NCBI RefSeq assembly: GCF_003337735.1
Contig: NZ_QPJY01000013.1
Coordinates: 1-64,000, forward strand
Direction: 5' to 3'
Source of the DNA: Thioalbus denitrificans
Lineage (GTDB): Bacteria; Pseudomonadota; Gammaproteobacteria; DSM-26407
Length of the DNA: 64,000 nt
Shown here: positions 25,832 through 34,310 of the stretch, in pieces
How positions within the stretch are numbered: the stretch's first letter is position 1
Layout of the letters: each line of letters opens with the position of its first letter
Position numbers and translations under genes: made by a program
Notes under the pieces: generated by a model
What the model was told of the DNA's origin: nothing
Databases searched by the model: none
What the model saw: the letters and a program-made list of their open reading frames with translations, nothing else

Positions 25832-26527
25832 TTGACCCTCGCCATCTTCGACCTCGACAACACCCTCATCGCCGGGGACAGCGACTACCTGTGGGGCCAG
25901 TACCTGGTGGAGCGGGGCATCGTCGACGGCGATGCCTATGCGCGCGAGAACCAGCGCTTCTACGACGAGTACGTGCGCGGGGTGCTCGACATCCACGAAT
26001 TCCTGCGCTTCTCCCTGCGGCCGCTGGCGGAAAACCCGCGCCCACGCCTGCTGGAGTGGCGCGAGGAGTTCATGGCGGAGAAGATCCGTCCCATCCTGCT
26101 GCCCAGGGCCCGGGCGCTGCTCGAAAGCCACCGGCAGCGGGGCCACTACCTCCTGATCATCACCGCCACCAACCACTTCGTCACCGAACCCATCGCCGCC
26201 GAGTTCGGGGTGGATCACCTGATCGCCACCGATCCGGAGCTGGTGGACGGCCGCTACACCGGCGAGGTGGCGGGGATTCCCAGCTTCCGCGAGGGCAAGG
26301 TCCAGCGCCTGACCCGCTGGCTGGAGCAGACCGGCCGCAACCTGGCCGGCAGCCACTTCTACAGCGACTCCCACAACGACCTGCCGCTGCTGGAGCTGGT
26401 CTCCAGCCCGGTGGCGGTGGACCCGGACGAGACCCTGCGCCAGCACGCGGAGTTCCGCGGCTGGCCCGTCATCAGCCTGCGCGACCGCCCGGCGCCGGTG
26501 GACGAGGAGGCGGAGGCCTACGCTTGA
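25832..26527 (+). CDS. HAD-superfamily IB phosphatase
   Basis: A 231-residue haloacid-dehalogenase hydrolase of subfamily IB. The nucleophile motif 'FDLDNTL' is at residues 5-11, a Thr in 'LIITATN' is motif II, and 'HFYSDSHNDLPLL' with two Asp is motif IV. Relatives include SerB and phospholipid phosphatases, and the substrate is not evident. The TTG at 25832 is chosen because AGGGAG lies upstream and the alternative TTG at 25805 adds only polar residues. It is followed by the BtuCD-like importer genes after 16 bp, so they may form an operon. Confidence 0.85.
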   Translation: MTLAIFDLDNTLIAGDSDYLWGQYLVERGIVDGDAYARENQRFYDEYVRGVLDIHEFLRFSLRPLAENPRPRLLEWREEFMAEKIRPILLPRARALLESHRQRGHYLLIITATNHFVTEPIAAEFGVDHLIATDPELVDGRYTGEVAGIPSFREGKVQRLTRWLEQTGRNLAGSHFYSDSHNDLPLLELVSSPVAVDPDETLRQHAEFRGWPVISLRDRPAPVDEEAEAYA

Positions 26528-26543
26528 AGCGCGGCCCCCGGCG

Positions 26544-27545
26544 ATGCTGACCCGCCCCCCCTCCTCGCCGCGCCGCGCGGGACGCCTCCTGATCCTGTTG
26601 CTGCTGCCCGCCGTTCCCGCCAGCCTCGCCCTGGCATTGGTCTCCGGCAGCCTGGATGCCGGCTGGCCGACCCTGCTCACCCTCGCCACGGGCGGCGATG
26701 GGGGCCTGCCGGGACAGGTCGTCCTGGAGCTGCGCCTGCCCCGCGCCCTGGCCGCCTTCGCCACCGGCGGCCTGCTGGCGCTGGCCGGCACCCTGATGCA
26801 GGTGCTGCTGCGCAACCCCCTCGCCGATCCCTATGTCCTCGGGGTCTCCGGCGGCGCCGCGGTGGCCGCCCTGGGCGCCATGATCGCGGGGGCGGCCGCG
26901 GTCTGGCTGCCCCTGGCCGGCTTCGCCGGCGCCCTGCTCTCCACCTTCCTGGTGTTCGGTCTGGCCCGGGGCGAGGGCAGCTGGACCGGCACCCGGCTGC
27001 TGCTCACCGGCGTGGTGGTGGCCGCGGGCTGGGGCGCCCTCATCAGCCTCCTGCTGAGCCTCGGTCCGACCGCGCAGCTGCGGGGCATGCTGTTCTGGCT
27101 CATGGGCGACCTGGCCCACGCCGGCCATGCGGGGCTCGGCTTCACGGTGCTCGGCCTGGGCCTCGCCCTCACCCTGCCCCTGGCCCGCCAGCTCAATCTC
27201 CTCGCCCGCGGCGACCTCCAGGCCGGGGCCCTGGGCGTGGCGGTCCAGCCCCTGCGCCTGCGCCTCTATGTCCTCGCCTCCCTGCTCACCGCCGGCGCCG
27301 TGGCGCTGGCCGGGAGCGTGGGTTTCGTCGGCCTGGTGGTCCCCCACCTGCTGCGGCTGCTGGGGGCCACCGACCACCGCGTCCTCATGCCCGCCGCGGT
27401 GCTGCTGGGCGGCGTCCTGCTGACCCTGGCCGACACCCTGGCCCGCACCGTGATCGCGCCCCAGCAGCTGCCGGTGGGCGTGGTGACGGCCCTGGTGGGC
27501 GTGCCCGTGTTCCTCTACCTGCTGCGCCGGGAGTCCCGCCGGTGA
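26544..27545 (+). CDS. FecCD/BtuC-type ABC importer permease
   Basis: A 333-residue inner-membrane protein with about ten spans, of the FecCD family that imports iron-siderophore, heme or cobalamin. Family motifs include 'LRLPRALAAFATGGLLALAG' near 53-72, 'NPLADPYVLGVSGGA' near 82-96 and 'VGFVGLVVPHLLR'. No periplasmic binding protein is adjacent and no cobalamin riboswitch is visible, so the substrate is open. Its stop overlaps the ATPase start by 4 bp. Confidence 0.9.
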   Translation: MLTRPPSSPRRAGRLLILLLLPAVPASLALALVSGSLDAGWPTLLTLATGGDGGLPGQVVLELRLPRALAAFATGGLLALAGTLMQVLLRNPLADPYVLGVSGGAAVAALGAMIAGAAAVWLPLAGFAGALLSTFLVFGLARGEGSWTGTRLLLTGVVVAAGWGALISLLLSLGPTAQLRGMLFWLMGDLAHAGHAGLGFTVLGLGLALTLPLARQLNLLARGDLQAGALGVAVQPLRLRLYVLASLLTAGAVALAGSVGFVGLVVPHLLRLLGATDHRVLMPAAVLLGGVLLTLADTLARTVIAPQQLPVGVVTALVGVPVFLYLLRRESRR

Positions 27546-28312
27546 GCGCCCTGCTGGAGACCGCCGGGCTCACGGTGGAGGTGGGCGGGGTGCGGGTCTG
27601 CGCCGGGCTGGAACTGGCCGTTGCACCGGGCCAGTGCTGGGGCATCCTGGGGCGCAACGGCACCGGCAAGACCACCCTGCTCCACACCCTGGCGGGCCTG
27701 CGGCCGCCGGCGGCCGGCCGGATCCGCCTGGACGGCCGCGCGCTCCCCGGTCTCGAACGCCGGACCGTGGCCCGGCGGCTGGGGATCCTGCTGCAGGATT
27801 ACGTCGACGCCTTTCCCTCCACCGTCCTCGAAACGGCCCTCACCGGCCGCCACCCCCATCTCGGGCCGTGGGAATGGGAAGGGCCGGCGGATCTCGCCGC
27901 CGCCCGCGCCGCCCTGGGCCGGGTGGGGCTCGGGGCGTTCGAATCGCGCCCGGTGCAGACCCTCTCGGGCGGCGAGCGCCGCAGGCTCGCCATCGCCACC
28001 CTGCTGACCCAGGACCCGGCGCTCTATCTCCTCGACGAGCCCACCAACCACCTGGATCTCAACCACCAGGTCTCGGTGCTGGAGGAGCTTTCACGCACCC
28101 TGCGCCGCGGCGGGCGGGCGGCACTGATGGTGCTGCACGATCCGAACCTGGCGGCGCGCTTCTGCGATCGTCTGCTGCTGCTCCACGGGGAGGGGGTGAC
28201 CCAGGCCGGCCCCGCCACGGACCTGCTCACCGCCGCCAACCTCGAGCGCCTCTACCGCCACCCCATGCGCGCCATCCCGACGCCCTCCGGCACGGCATGG
28301 CTGCCGGGCTGA
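27542..28312 (+). CDS. FecE/BtuD-type ABC importer ATPase
   Basis: A 256-residue ATPase: Walker A GRNGTGKTT, signature LSGGERRR, Walker B 'LYLLDEPTNHLD' and H-loop 'LHDPNLAARFCDR'. The closing 'YRHPMRAI' resembles heme/cobalamin importer ATPases. It starts with GTG at 27542, overlapping the permease stop. Together they form the inner-membrane part of an uptake system whose binding protein must lie elsewhere. Confidence 0.9.
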   Translation: MSALLETAGLTVEVGGVRVCAGLELAVAPGQCWGILGRNGTGKTTLLHTLAGLRPPAAGRIRLDGRALPGLERRTVARRLGILLQDYVDAFPSTVLETALTGRHPHLGPWEWEGPADLAAARAALGRVGLGAFESRPVQTLSGGERRRLAIATLLTQDPALYLLDEPTNHLDLNHQVSVLEELSRTLRRGGRAALMVLHDPNLAARFCDRLLLLHGEGVTQAGPATDLLTAANLERLYRHPMRAIPTPSGTAWLPG

Positions 28313-28467
28313 ATTCGGCGACCAAGGCTCGACACGGCCTGTGGGCCGCTCCGCTCGGAAACTCTCCAGCGGGAACACTCCGCCCTTCCGTGAGCAAGCT
28401 CCGCAACGGCTCTTCAGCCATCACCCGGCCGTGGGAACCTGGTGCGGATTTCGCGATTCCCCGGCAA

Positions 28468-28496
28468 TTGACAGCCCCGGGGCGGCAAACCATAGT
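28468..28496 (+). promoter_or_regulatory. Predicted sigma-70 promoter for the GGDEF-EAL gene
   Basis: A perfect -35 TTGACA (28468-28473), a 17-bp spacer and CATAGT (28491-28496). The leader would be about 100 bases and includes AT-rich sequence. The rest of the gap 28313-28603 holds only GC-rich filler. Confidence 0.6.
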
Positions 28497-28603
28497 AACT
28501 TCATAAGATTTTTAGGCGACCATGGTCGGCGGGCCGCGTTGCCAGCCCTGCGCCGATAGGGCACGACACAATTACAACAACGGCCATATGGGGTAGGCAA
28601 AGG

Positions 28604-31411
28604 ATGGGGCAAGGGGACGAACCCGGGAGACACGGCGGCCGGAACGAGCTGAAGATCGTCCAGGGCGTGACCCTGTTGCTGGCCCTGGTGGTCACGGTCT
28701 ACGCCACACTGGGAACCTGGGAAACCTACCGCCTGAACGCCGCGCTGCATCGTGCGGAAATCGGCACCAACATCCTCTACGCGGTACTGCAGACGGGGCC
28801 CTCCTTCGCCCTGGAGCGGGGCTGGACCTCGGTCTACATGGGTCGTCCGCTGGAGAAACGGACAACCGCCCTGGAGCACCTGGAGCGGCTGCGGCAGGCG
28901 GCCGACCTCCGCTGGCAGTGCCTGCTGACCGGACTCGACCGAACCGCCGGGCCCCTGCTGCGGTCCGCGCCGGTCCGCACCGCCTACACCCGCCTGGTCG
29001 AGGCCCGCATGGGCCTCGACCTGATGCGCAAGCGGGCCGACAAGGCCCTCGCAAGCGACGGTCCCACCCTTGGGCTCGACGAAGTATTCCTTCCCATCTC
29101 GAACTTCAACGCCGCCCTCTGGGAACTGGCCCAGGCCATCTACACCAGCACCGACGGGGGGCGCCTGCTGGAGCTTCGCGACTACCGGCTGAGCTCGCTC
29201 GCCTGGCGGCTCGCCGAGTTCACCGGCCAGAGCCGGGCCATCGTCGGCTATTTCCTCAGTGCGGAGATGCCCCTCGACAACCACGCCCATGACCGGCTCC
29301 AGGGCACCTTTGCACTGGCTGAAGAGGCGCTGGATGAACTCACCGGACTCGAACACGCCGGCCTCACCGAGACCGCCATCAGCAGAAACATGCAGCAGAT
29401 CGGCCTGATGATGGGGCGCGGATTCTCGTCACGGCTGGAGGCGATCCTCGGCACCCCGCCCGATACCGTTCCCGACGGTGACGCGGAGACGTGGATGAGC
29501 ACCGCCACCACCGCCGTCAATGCCGTGGTCGGGCTGTCCGATACGCTGATCGCAGCCACCCGGGAGCGCAGTGTCCACACCCTGGGCGGCAGTGACCGGA
29601 TTTTCATCTTCAACGGCCTGCTGCTGCTGGCCGTGGGCCTCCTGACCCCTCTCAGCCTGGTCCGGTCGCGACGCTCGGCGACGCTGCTGTTCGAGAGGAA
29701 GGAACTGGCGGAGGTGACCCTGCGCTCCATCGGCGACGGGGTCATCACCACCGACGCGGAGATGCGCATCGAGCACCTCAATCCCATCGCCGAGCAGCTC
29801 ACGGGCTGGAGCGCCCGGGAGGCCCGCGGCCAGCCCCTGGACCAGGTGTTCCGCATCCTCAACCGCTACACCCGCGAGGCACTGCCCACGCCGGTGCAGC
29901 GCTGCCTCGCCTCCCGCAAGATCGTCGGGCTGAGCAGCGACACCCTGCTCCTGCGCCGGGACGGCACCGAGGTCATCATCCAGGACTCCGCCGCCCCCAT
30001 CCGCGACAACCGGGGCCGCATCGTGGGCGCGGTCATGGTCTTCTACGACGTGCTCCACCCCTGGACCGGCGAGCACCTGCTCTCCTACCACGCCACCCAC
30101 GACCCGGTCACCGCGCTCGCCAACCGCTGGGAGTTCGAGCGCCACCTGCTCCAGGCGGTGGGCGAGACACAGGACGGGGACGCCCAGCACGCCCTCTGCT
30201 ACCTGGACGTGGACCAGTTCAAGGTCGTCAACGACACCTGCGGCCACGCCGAGGGCGACGACCTGCTGCGCCGCCTCAGCAGCCACCTCAAGGGGGGCCT
30301 GCCGCCCGGCGCATTCCTCGCCCGGCTCGGCGGCGACGAGTTCGGCCTGCTGCTGCGCGACTGCCCCCTGGAGGAGGCGGTGAAAACCGCCGATGGCCTG
30401 CGGGAGGCCGCGATCCTGTTCCGCTTTCCCTGCGCCCACGGCCAGGGCGTGCACCGGGTCAGCCTCAGCATCGGCGTGGTGCCCGTCACCCGCGACAGCC
30501 CCAGCCCGGCGGAACTGCTCTCCCAGGCCGACGCCGCCTGCTATGCCGCCAAGGACAAGGGCCGCAACCGGGTCCAGGTCTTCGTGCCCGGGGACCGGGA
30601 GATGTCGGTCCTGCACGGCGAAATGCGCTGGGTGACCCTCCTGCAGGAGGCCCTCGAGCACGACCGGCTCGAACTCCACTGCCAGGAGATCCGCCCGCTG
30701 GCCGCCGGCCGCCCGGGCTATTGCGAAGTCCTGGTCCGCATGCAGGGCGAGGCGCCCGGGCAGCAGCCCATTCCGCCCGGCCACTTCATCCCCGCCGCGG
30801 AGCGCTACAACCTGATGCCCGGCCTCGACCGCTGGGTCATCGAGCACACCTTCCGGGTACTTGCGGATCCCCGCCTGCGGGCACTGGCTCCGAATCAGCC
30901 GCTCTGCAGCATCAACCTCTCCGGTGACTCCCTGCGCCGCCACGAGATGATCGATTTCATCATCGACCGGCTGCGCCACCACGCCATCCCGGGCGATCGC
31001 GTCTGCTTCGAAATCACTGAGACCTCGGCCATCGGCAGCCTGGAACAGGCGGTGACCTTCATCGAGAGCCTCCGCGCCCAGGGCTGCCACTTCGCCCTGG
31101 ACGACTTCGGCACCGGGCTGTCCTCCTTCACCTACCTCAAGCGCCTGCCGGTGGACTGCGTGAAGATCGACGGCAGCTTCATCCGCGACCTGCAGCGGGA
31201 CCCCACCGACCAGGCCATGGTGCGGGCGATCCACGTGGTGGCGCAGGCCATGGGCAAGTACACGGTGGCCGAGTGGGTGGAAGATGCCGGGACCCTGGAG
31301 ATGCTGCGCGGGATCGGCATCGACTTCGTCCAGGGCTTCCACGTCGACAAGCCCAAGCCCATCGCCGGCTACCTGGATAGCCTGGAACACGGCGCACCCG
31401 AGGGCGGCTGA
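28604..31411 (+). CDS. Membrane PAS-GGDEF-EAL cyclic-di-GMP enzyme
   Basis: A 935-residue sensor that makes and/or degrades cyclic di-GMP. Order: membrane span (about 20-42), periplasmic sensory region (about 45-325), second span (about 330-350), a PAS domain (about 365-485), a GGDEF domain with intact GGDEF near 576-580 and an EAL domain. In the EAL domain the signature is EVL (about 708-710), a common active variant, with 'DDFGTGLSSF' and 'KIDGSFI' present. The inhibitory RxxD site five residues before GGDEF is missing (AFLARLGGDEF), so the cyclase may not be product-inhibited. It stands alone behind a good promoter. Confidence 0.93.
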   Translation: MGQGDEPGRHGGRNELKIVQGVTLLLALVVTVYATLGTWETYRLNAALHRAEIGTNILYAVLQTGPSFALERGWTSVYMGRPLEKRTTALEHLERLRQAADLRWQCLLTGLDRTAGPLLRSAPVRTAYTRLVEARMGLDLMRKRADKALASDGPTLGLDEVFLPISNFNAALWELAQAIYTSTDGGRLLELRDYRLSSLAWRLAEFTGQSRAIVGYFLSAEMPLDNHAHDRLQGTFALAEEALDELTGLEHAGLTETAISRNMQQIGLMMGRGFSSRLEAILGTPPDTVPDGDAETWMSTATTAVNAVVGLSDTLIAATRERSVHTLGGSDRIFIFNGLLLLAVGLLTPLSLVRSRRSATLLFERKELAEVTLRSIGDGVITTDAEMRIEHLNPIAEQLTGWSAREARGQPLDQVFRILNRYTREALPTPVQRCLASRKIVGLSSDTLLLRRDGTEVIIQDSAAPIRDNRGRIVGAVMVFYDVLHPWTGEHLLSYHATHDPVTALANRWEFERHLLQAVGETQDGDAQHALCYLDVDQFKVVNDTCGHAEGDDLLRRLSSHLKGGLPPGAFLARLGGDEFGLLLRDCPLEEAVKTADGLREAAILFRFPCAHGQGVHRVSLSIGVVPVTRDSPSPAELLSQADAACYAAKDKGRNRVQVFVPGDREMSVLHGEMRWVTLLQEALEHDRLELHCQEIRPLAAGRPGYCEVLVRMQGEAPGQQPIPPGHFIPAAERYNLMPGLDRWVIEHTFRVLADPRLRALAPNQPLCSINLSGDSLRRHEMIDFIIDRLRHHAIPGDRVCFEITETSAIGSLEQAVTFIESLRAQGCHFALDDFGTGLSSFTYLKRLPVDCVKIDGSFIRDLQRDPTDQAMVRAIHVVAQAMGKYTVAEWVEDAGTLEMLRGIGIDFVQGFHVDKPKPIAGYLDSLEHGAPEGG

Positions 31412-31535
31412 ATCATGCCCCAGCCATCGGGACCGGCCCGCGGCGGGAATGCCGGCGGCGCCAGTCCCGCTGAGACGCCGCGACACCCGTTCCGGCCGCT
31501 GCGGCGCACCGAAATCAATCCCGCGGCCGACATCC

Positions 31536-31620
31536 ACAATAGATGTATATGATATACATCAAATATATAAGCTGATGTATTTATTGTGTATTTAATTAAT
31601 CTTCGGTTAAGGTTCCAGCA
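31536..31620. promoter_or_regulatory. AT-rich island with GATGTATAT palindrome
   Basis: This stretch is far more AT-rich than its surroundings. GATGTATAT-G-ATATACATC at 31542-31560 is a perfect 9-bp dyad around one base, followed by GATGTATTTATTGTGTATTTAATTAATC. It precedes the His-rich periplasmic protein gene and is probably its promoter and operator region. The regulator cannot be named. Confidence 0.55.
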
Positions 31621-31692
31621 GCTAGGGTGCAACTTCCAATGTCTTGACCGGCGCGTACCCCATGCGCCGAATCACTGCCCGGAGGACACCCA

Positions 31693-32172
31693 ATGCACAA
31701 CCGACTCACCCCGCTCCTGCTCGCAGGACTCCTGATTGCACCGGCCGCCTGGGCCGCCCAGGGCCACGAACACGAACACGGCGGCGCGCCGGCGCCGGCC
31801 CTCAGCCTGCACCAGGGCGAGCGCTGGCCCACCGACGCGCCCCTGCGCCAGGGAATGGGCGCCATCCTGGCGCTGATCAACGAGCGCCTGCCGCGCATTC
31901 ACAGCGACGTGGCGACGGAACAGGACTACGGCGAGCTCGCCGACGGGGTGGAGGCGCAGCTGGGCTACATGTTCCAGAACTGCCACCTCGATCCGGCGAC
32001 CGACGCCACCCTGCACACGGTGCTCACCGACGCCATCGAGGGTGTGCCCGTCATGCGCGGCGAGCGGCCGGACATCTCCCGCCGCGACGGCGCCCTGGGG
32101 GTGATACGGACGCTGGAGAACTACGGGAGCTACTTCGACCACCCCGGCTGGAGCGGCCTGGACAGGCACTGA
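31693..32172 (+). CDS. Periplasmic His-rich protein of unknown function
   Basis: A 159-residue protein with a clear signal peptide (residues 1-21, AWA cleavage) followed by GHEHEHGG, a likely metal-binding patch. The mature part is helical and includes 'MGAILALINERLP', a single Cys in 'FQNCHLDPATDATLH' and no known domain I can name. The ATG follows GGAGGACACCC. Its AT-rich upstream palindrome suggests specific regulation. Copper or heme handling is a guess from the His cluster only. Confidence 0.65.
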   Translation: MHNRLTPLLLAGLLIAPAAWAAQGHEHEHGGAPAPALSLHQGERWPTDAPLRQGMGAILALINERLPRIHSDVATEQDYGELADGVEAQLGYMFQNCHLDPATDATLHTVLTDAIEGVPVMRGERPDISRRDGALGVIRTLENYGSYFDHPGWSGLDRH

Positions 32173-32188
32173 CCCGTCGTCAACAGCC

Positions 32189-32217
32189 CTCTCCGCGACG
32201 GGAGCCGTCGCGGAGAG
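32189..32217. terminator. 13-bp perfect hairpin between convergent genes
   Basis: CTCTCCGCGACGG and CCGTCGCGGAGAG are exact inverted copies with a GAG loop. It lies between the convergent periplasmic-protein and ferritin-like genes and can act on both strands. No long T-run follows on either side. Confidence 0.65.
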
Positions 32218-32221
32218 GCGC

Positions 32222-32860
32222 TCAGGCGGCGTCGGAGTGGAGGCTCTCGCGCAGACGCGCGACCCGCGGGGGAACGGTGGTCTGGTGGCTGCCGGCGAGG
32301 CTGAGCAGGTGCGCGAAGAAGCGGGTCTTCGGATCCTCCACCTGTTTCAGCAGGCGGCCGAAGATGGTGTTGACCTCCCCCTCCTCCAGCTTGAGGGTCA
32401 GGTCGAGCGCCTGCTCCAGGGACAGCCCCTCGACGTTGCGCTCGATGCGCCGCAGCTTCTGCAGGATCTCGCGCATTTCCGGGTCGCGGACACTGGGAAT
32501 GAAGGTCAGGGCCGAGTCCTGGCGGACCGTGTACAGGCACAGCATCATCACCTGCCCATGCTGGATCTCCTCGCGCTCGAGCTCCCGGAACAGATCCCGG
32601 GCCTCGGCATTGAGGCTGAAGCGTTCCGCGAGCCGGCCGTAGATGCGGGCCACGCGGTACTCGAGCAGGGCGGAGAGCCGGTAGGCGTTGCCCACCCGTC
32701 CGGGCATGGGAATGCCGTGGCGCAGGTGCCAGTCGGCCACCGCCTCGAACAGATCGGTCCGGCGCATGAGGATGAGATTGAGGTAGACGCCCACGCCGAA
32801 CAGGCCGATGATGTCGGCGGCGTTGCGTACGATGAAGTCGCGATCCACCAGGGCTTGCAT
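32222..32860 (-). CDS. Ferritin-like (rubrerythrin-type) protein
   Basis: A 212-residue helical protein with candidate di-metal ligands: E67 in 'LEYRVARIY', E98 and H101 in 'EREEIQHGQ' (ExxH), E160/E162 in 'LKLEEGEV' and H184/H192 near the end. This is the ferritin-like four-helix layout, in which a di-iron centre would handle oxygen, peroxide or iron. A hydrophobic stretch at 15-32 could be a membrane anchor. The ATG at 32860 follows GGGAGG at 7-bp spacing. An FNR-type site lies about 110 bp upstream, suggesting anaerobic or nitric-oxide control. Confidence 0.65.
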   Translation of the reverse strand: MQALVDRDFIVRNAADIIGLFGVGVYLNLILMRRTDLFEAVADWHLRHGIPMPGRVGNAYRLSALLEYRVARIYGRLAERFSLNAEARDLFRELEREEIQHGQVMMLCLYTVRQDSALTFIPSVRDPEMREILQKLRRIERNVEGLSLEQALDLTLKLEEGEVNTIFGRLLKQVEDPKTRFFAHLLSLAGSHQTTVPPRVARLRESLHSDAA

Positions 32861-32970
32861 GATTGACCTCCCGAACCGGGGAATTTCTGTTATATTTAGA
32901 ACCTGCGCGGCGGAGAGGTCAAAGTAAAGCCGCCGGCCCCCGAAATAAATGACCAATGTCAGTAATATTA

Positions 32971-32984
32971 TTGATTTTGGTCAA
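32971..32984 (-). promoter_or_regulatory. FNR/DNR-type binding site
   Basis: On the minus strand the site reads TTGAC-CAAA-ATCAA, matching the FNR/CRP-family consensus TTGAT-N4-ATCAA at nine of ten positions. Its centre is about 41 bp before a plausible start point near 32936, which is the class II activator position. The surrounding 32885-32999 region is AT-rich. Confidence 0.6.
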
Positions 32985-33103
32985 TTTTTTATTTTTATCC
33001 CTCCCTCGATCGCACCTCCCCATCGCCTCCCGTGGCGAGTCCGTTGCCGCCACCGGGAAACGCCGCTGTCCGCGCCGGCGCCGCCCGCCCGTGACCGCCG
33101 GTC

Positions 33104-34309
33104 TCAGGCCGGCAGCACGCGGGTGAAGAAGGCCTTCAGGTACTCGGTCTCGGGAATGGCGGGATGGATGGGGTGGTCGGGCCCCTGGTGCCCCTGCTCC
33201 AGGATCTGGAGGTTGCGGTCGAGGTGGCGCGCGGCGCCGAGCAGGGTGTCGCGGAGGGTGTCGCGCTGCAGGTGGAAGGAGCAGGAGCAGGAGACCAGGA
33301 TGCCGTCCCGGCCCAGCACCTGCATGGCGGCCTGGTTGACGCGGCGGTAGGCCGCGACGCCCTCCTTCACATCCTTGCGGCGCTTGATGAAGGCGGGCGG
33401 ATCCAGCACCACCACGTCGAACCGCTCGCGCTCCTCGCGCAGGGCCTTCAGCGCCTCGAAGGCGTCGCCCTGCAGGGTCGCCACCCGCTCCGCCACCCCG
33501 TTCAGGGCGGCGTTGCCGTGGACCCGCTCGAGGGCGGGCGCCGAGGCGTCCACGCACAGCACCCCGGCCGCGCCCGCCGCGGCGGCCTGCACGCCCCAGC
33601 CGCCCAGGTAGCTGAACAGGTCCAGCACCCGCCGGCCGGCGACGTAGCGGGCCAGCCGGGCGCGGTTGTCGCGGTGGTCGTAGAACCAGCCGGTCTTCTG
33701 GCCGCCGAGCAGCGGCGCGCGGAAGCGGACGCCGTTCTCCTCCAGCTCCACCTCCTCCGGCACCGGGCCCAGCGCCGGCTCCACGTAGAGATCCAACCCC
33801 TCCAGGGTGCGGATGGAAGTGTCGTTGCGGAACAGGATGGCCGCGGGTTTCAGCACCTTCTCCAGCGCTGCCGTCACCGCCTCCCGCTGCCGTTCCATGC
33901 CGGCGGTGGTGATCTGCGCCACCAGCACCTCACCGAACCGGTCCACCACCAGCCCCGGCAGTCCGTCGCTCTCGCCGTGGACCAGGCGGTAGAAGGGCCG
34001 CCCGAACAGCGCCTCGCGCAGGGCCAGCGCCACCTTCAGCCGGTGCACCAGCAGCGAGGGGCCGAAGGGGTGCTTCGGGTCGCGGCTCACCAGCCGCGCG
34101 CCGATGAGCGAGTGGGGATTGGCGTAGCCGGTGCCGAGCGCATGGCCGCGGTAATCCTCGATCACCACCGGTACGCCGGGCTCCAGCGTCTTCAGCGGCG
34201 TCGCCTCCACGTCCACCTCGTTGCTGAACACCCACAGGTGGCCGGCCCGCAGGCGCCGCTCCTCGCCGCGCTTCAGGCGCAGGGGATGGAACTCCGTCAC
34301 GGTCTCCAC
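33104..34309 (-). CDS. rlmI: 23S rRNA (cytosine1962-C5)-methyltransferase RlmI
   Basis: A 401-residue SAM-dependent rRNA methyltransferase. An N-terminal PUA domain (about 1-75) binds RNA, followed by the central EEHEE-type domain and a Rossmann fold with 'VLDLFSYLGGWGVQAA' as motif I, DPPAF as motif IV and the catalytic Cys in 'SCSCSFHL'. Length and motif order fit RlmI. The start is GTG at 34309, preceded by GAGG. It begins 1 bp after the glycosyltransferase stop and so may be the last gene of the envelope operon. Confidence 0.93.
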   Translation of the reverse strand: METVTEFHPLRLKRGEERRLRAGHLWVFSNEVDVEATPLKTLEPGVPVVIEDYRGHALGTGYANPHSLIGARLVSRDPKHPFGPSLLVHRLKVALALREALFGRPFYRLVHGESDGLPGLVVDRFGEVLVAQITTAGMERQREAVTAALEKVLKPAAILFRNDTSIRTLEGLDLYVEPALGPVPEEVELEENGVRFRAPLLGGQKTGWFYDHRDNRARLARYVAGRRVLDLFSYLGGWGVQAAAAGAAGVLCVDASAPALERVHGNAALNGVAERVATLQGDAFEALKALREERERFDVVVLDPPAFIKRRKDVKEGVAAYRRVNQAAMQVLGRDGILVSCSCSFHLQRDTLRDTLLGAARHLDRNLQILEQGHQGPDHPIHPAIPETEYLKAFFTRVLPA

Positions 34310-34310
34310 C

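Noticed and set aside
31592-31640. MerR-type heavy-metal promoter near AAGGTTCCAGCAGCTAGGG
   Set aside because: The two half-sites are not inverted copies of each other and no suitable -10 box lies at the required 19-20 bp spacing.
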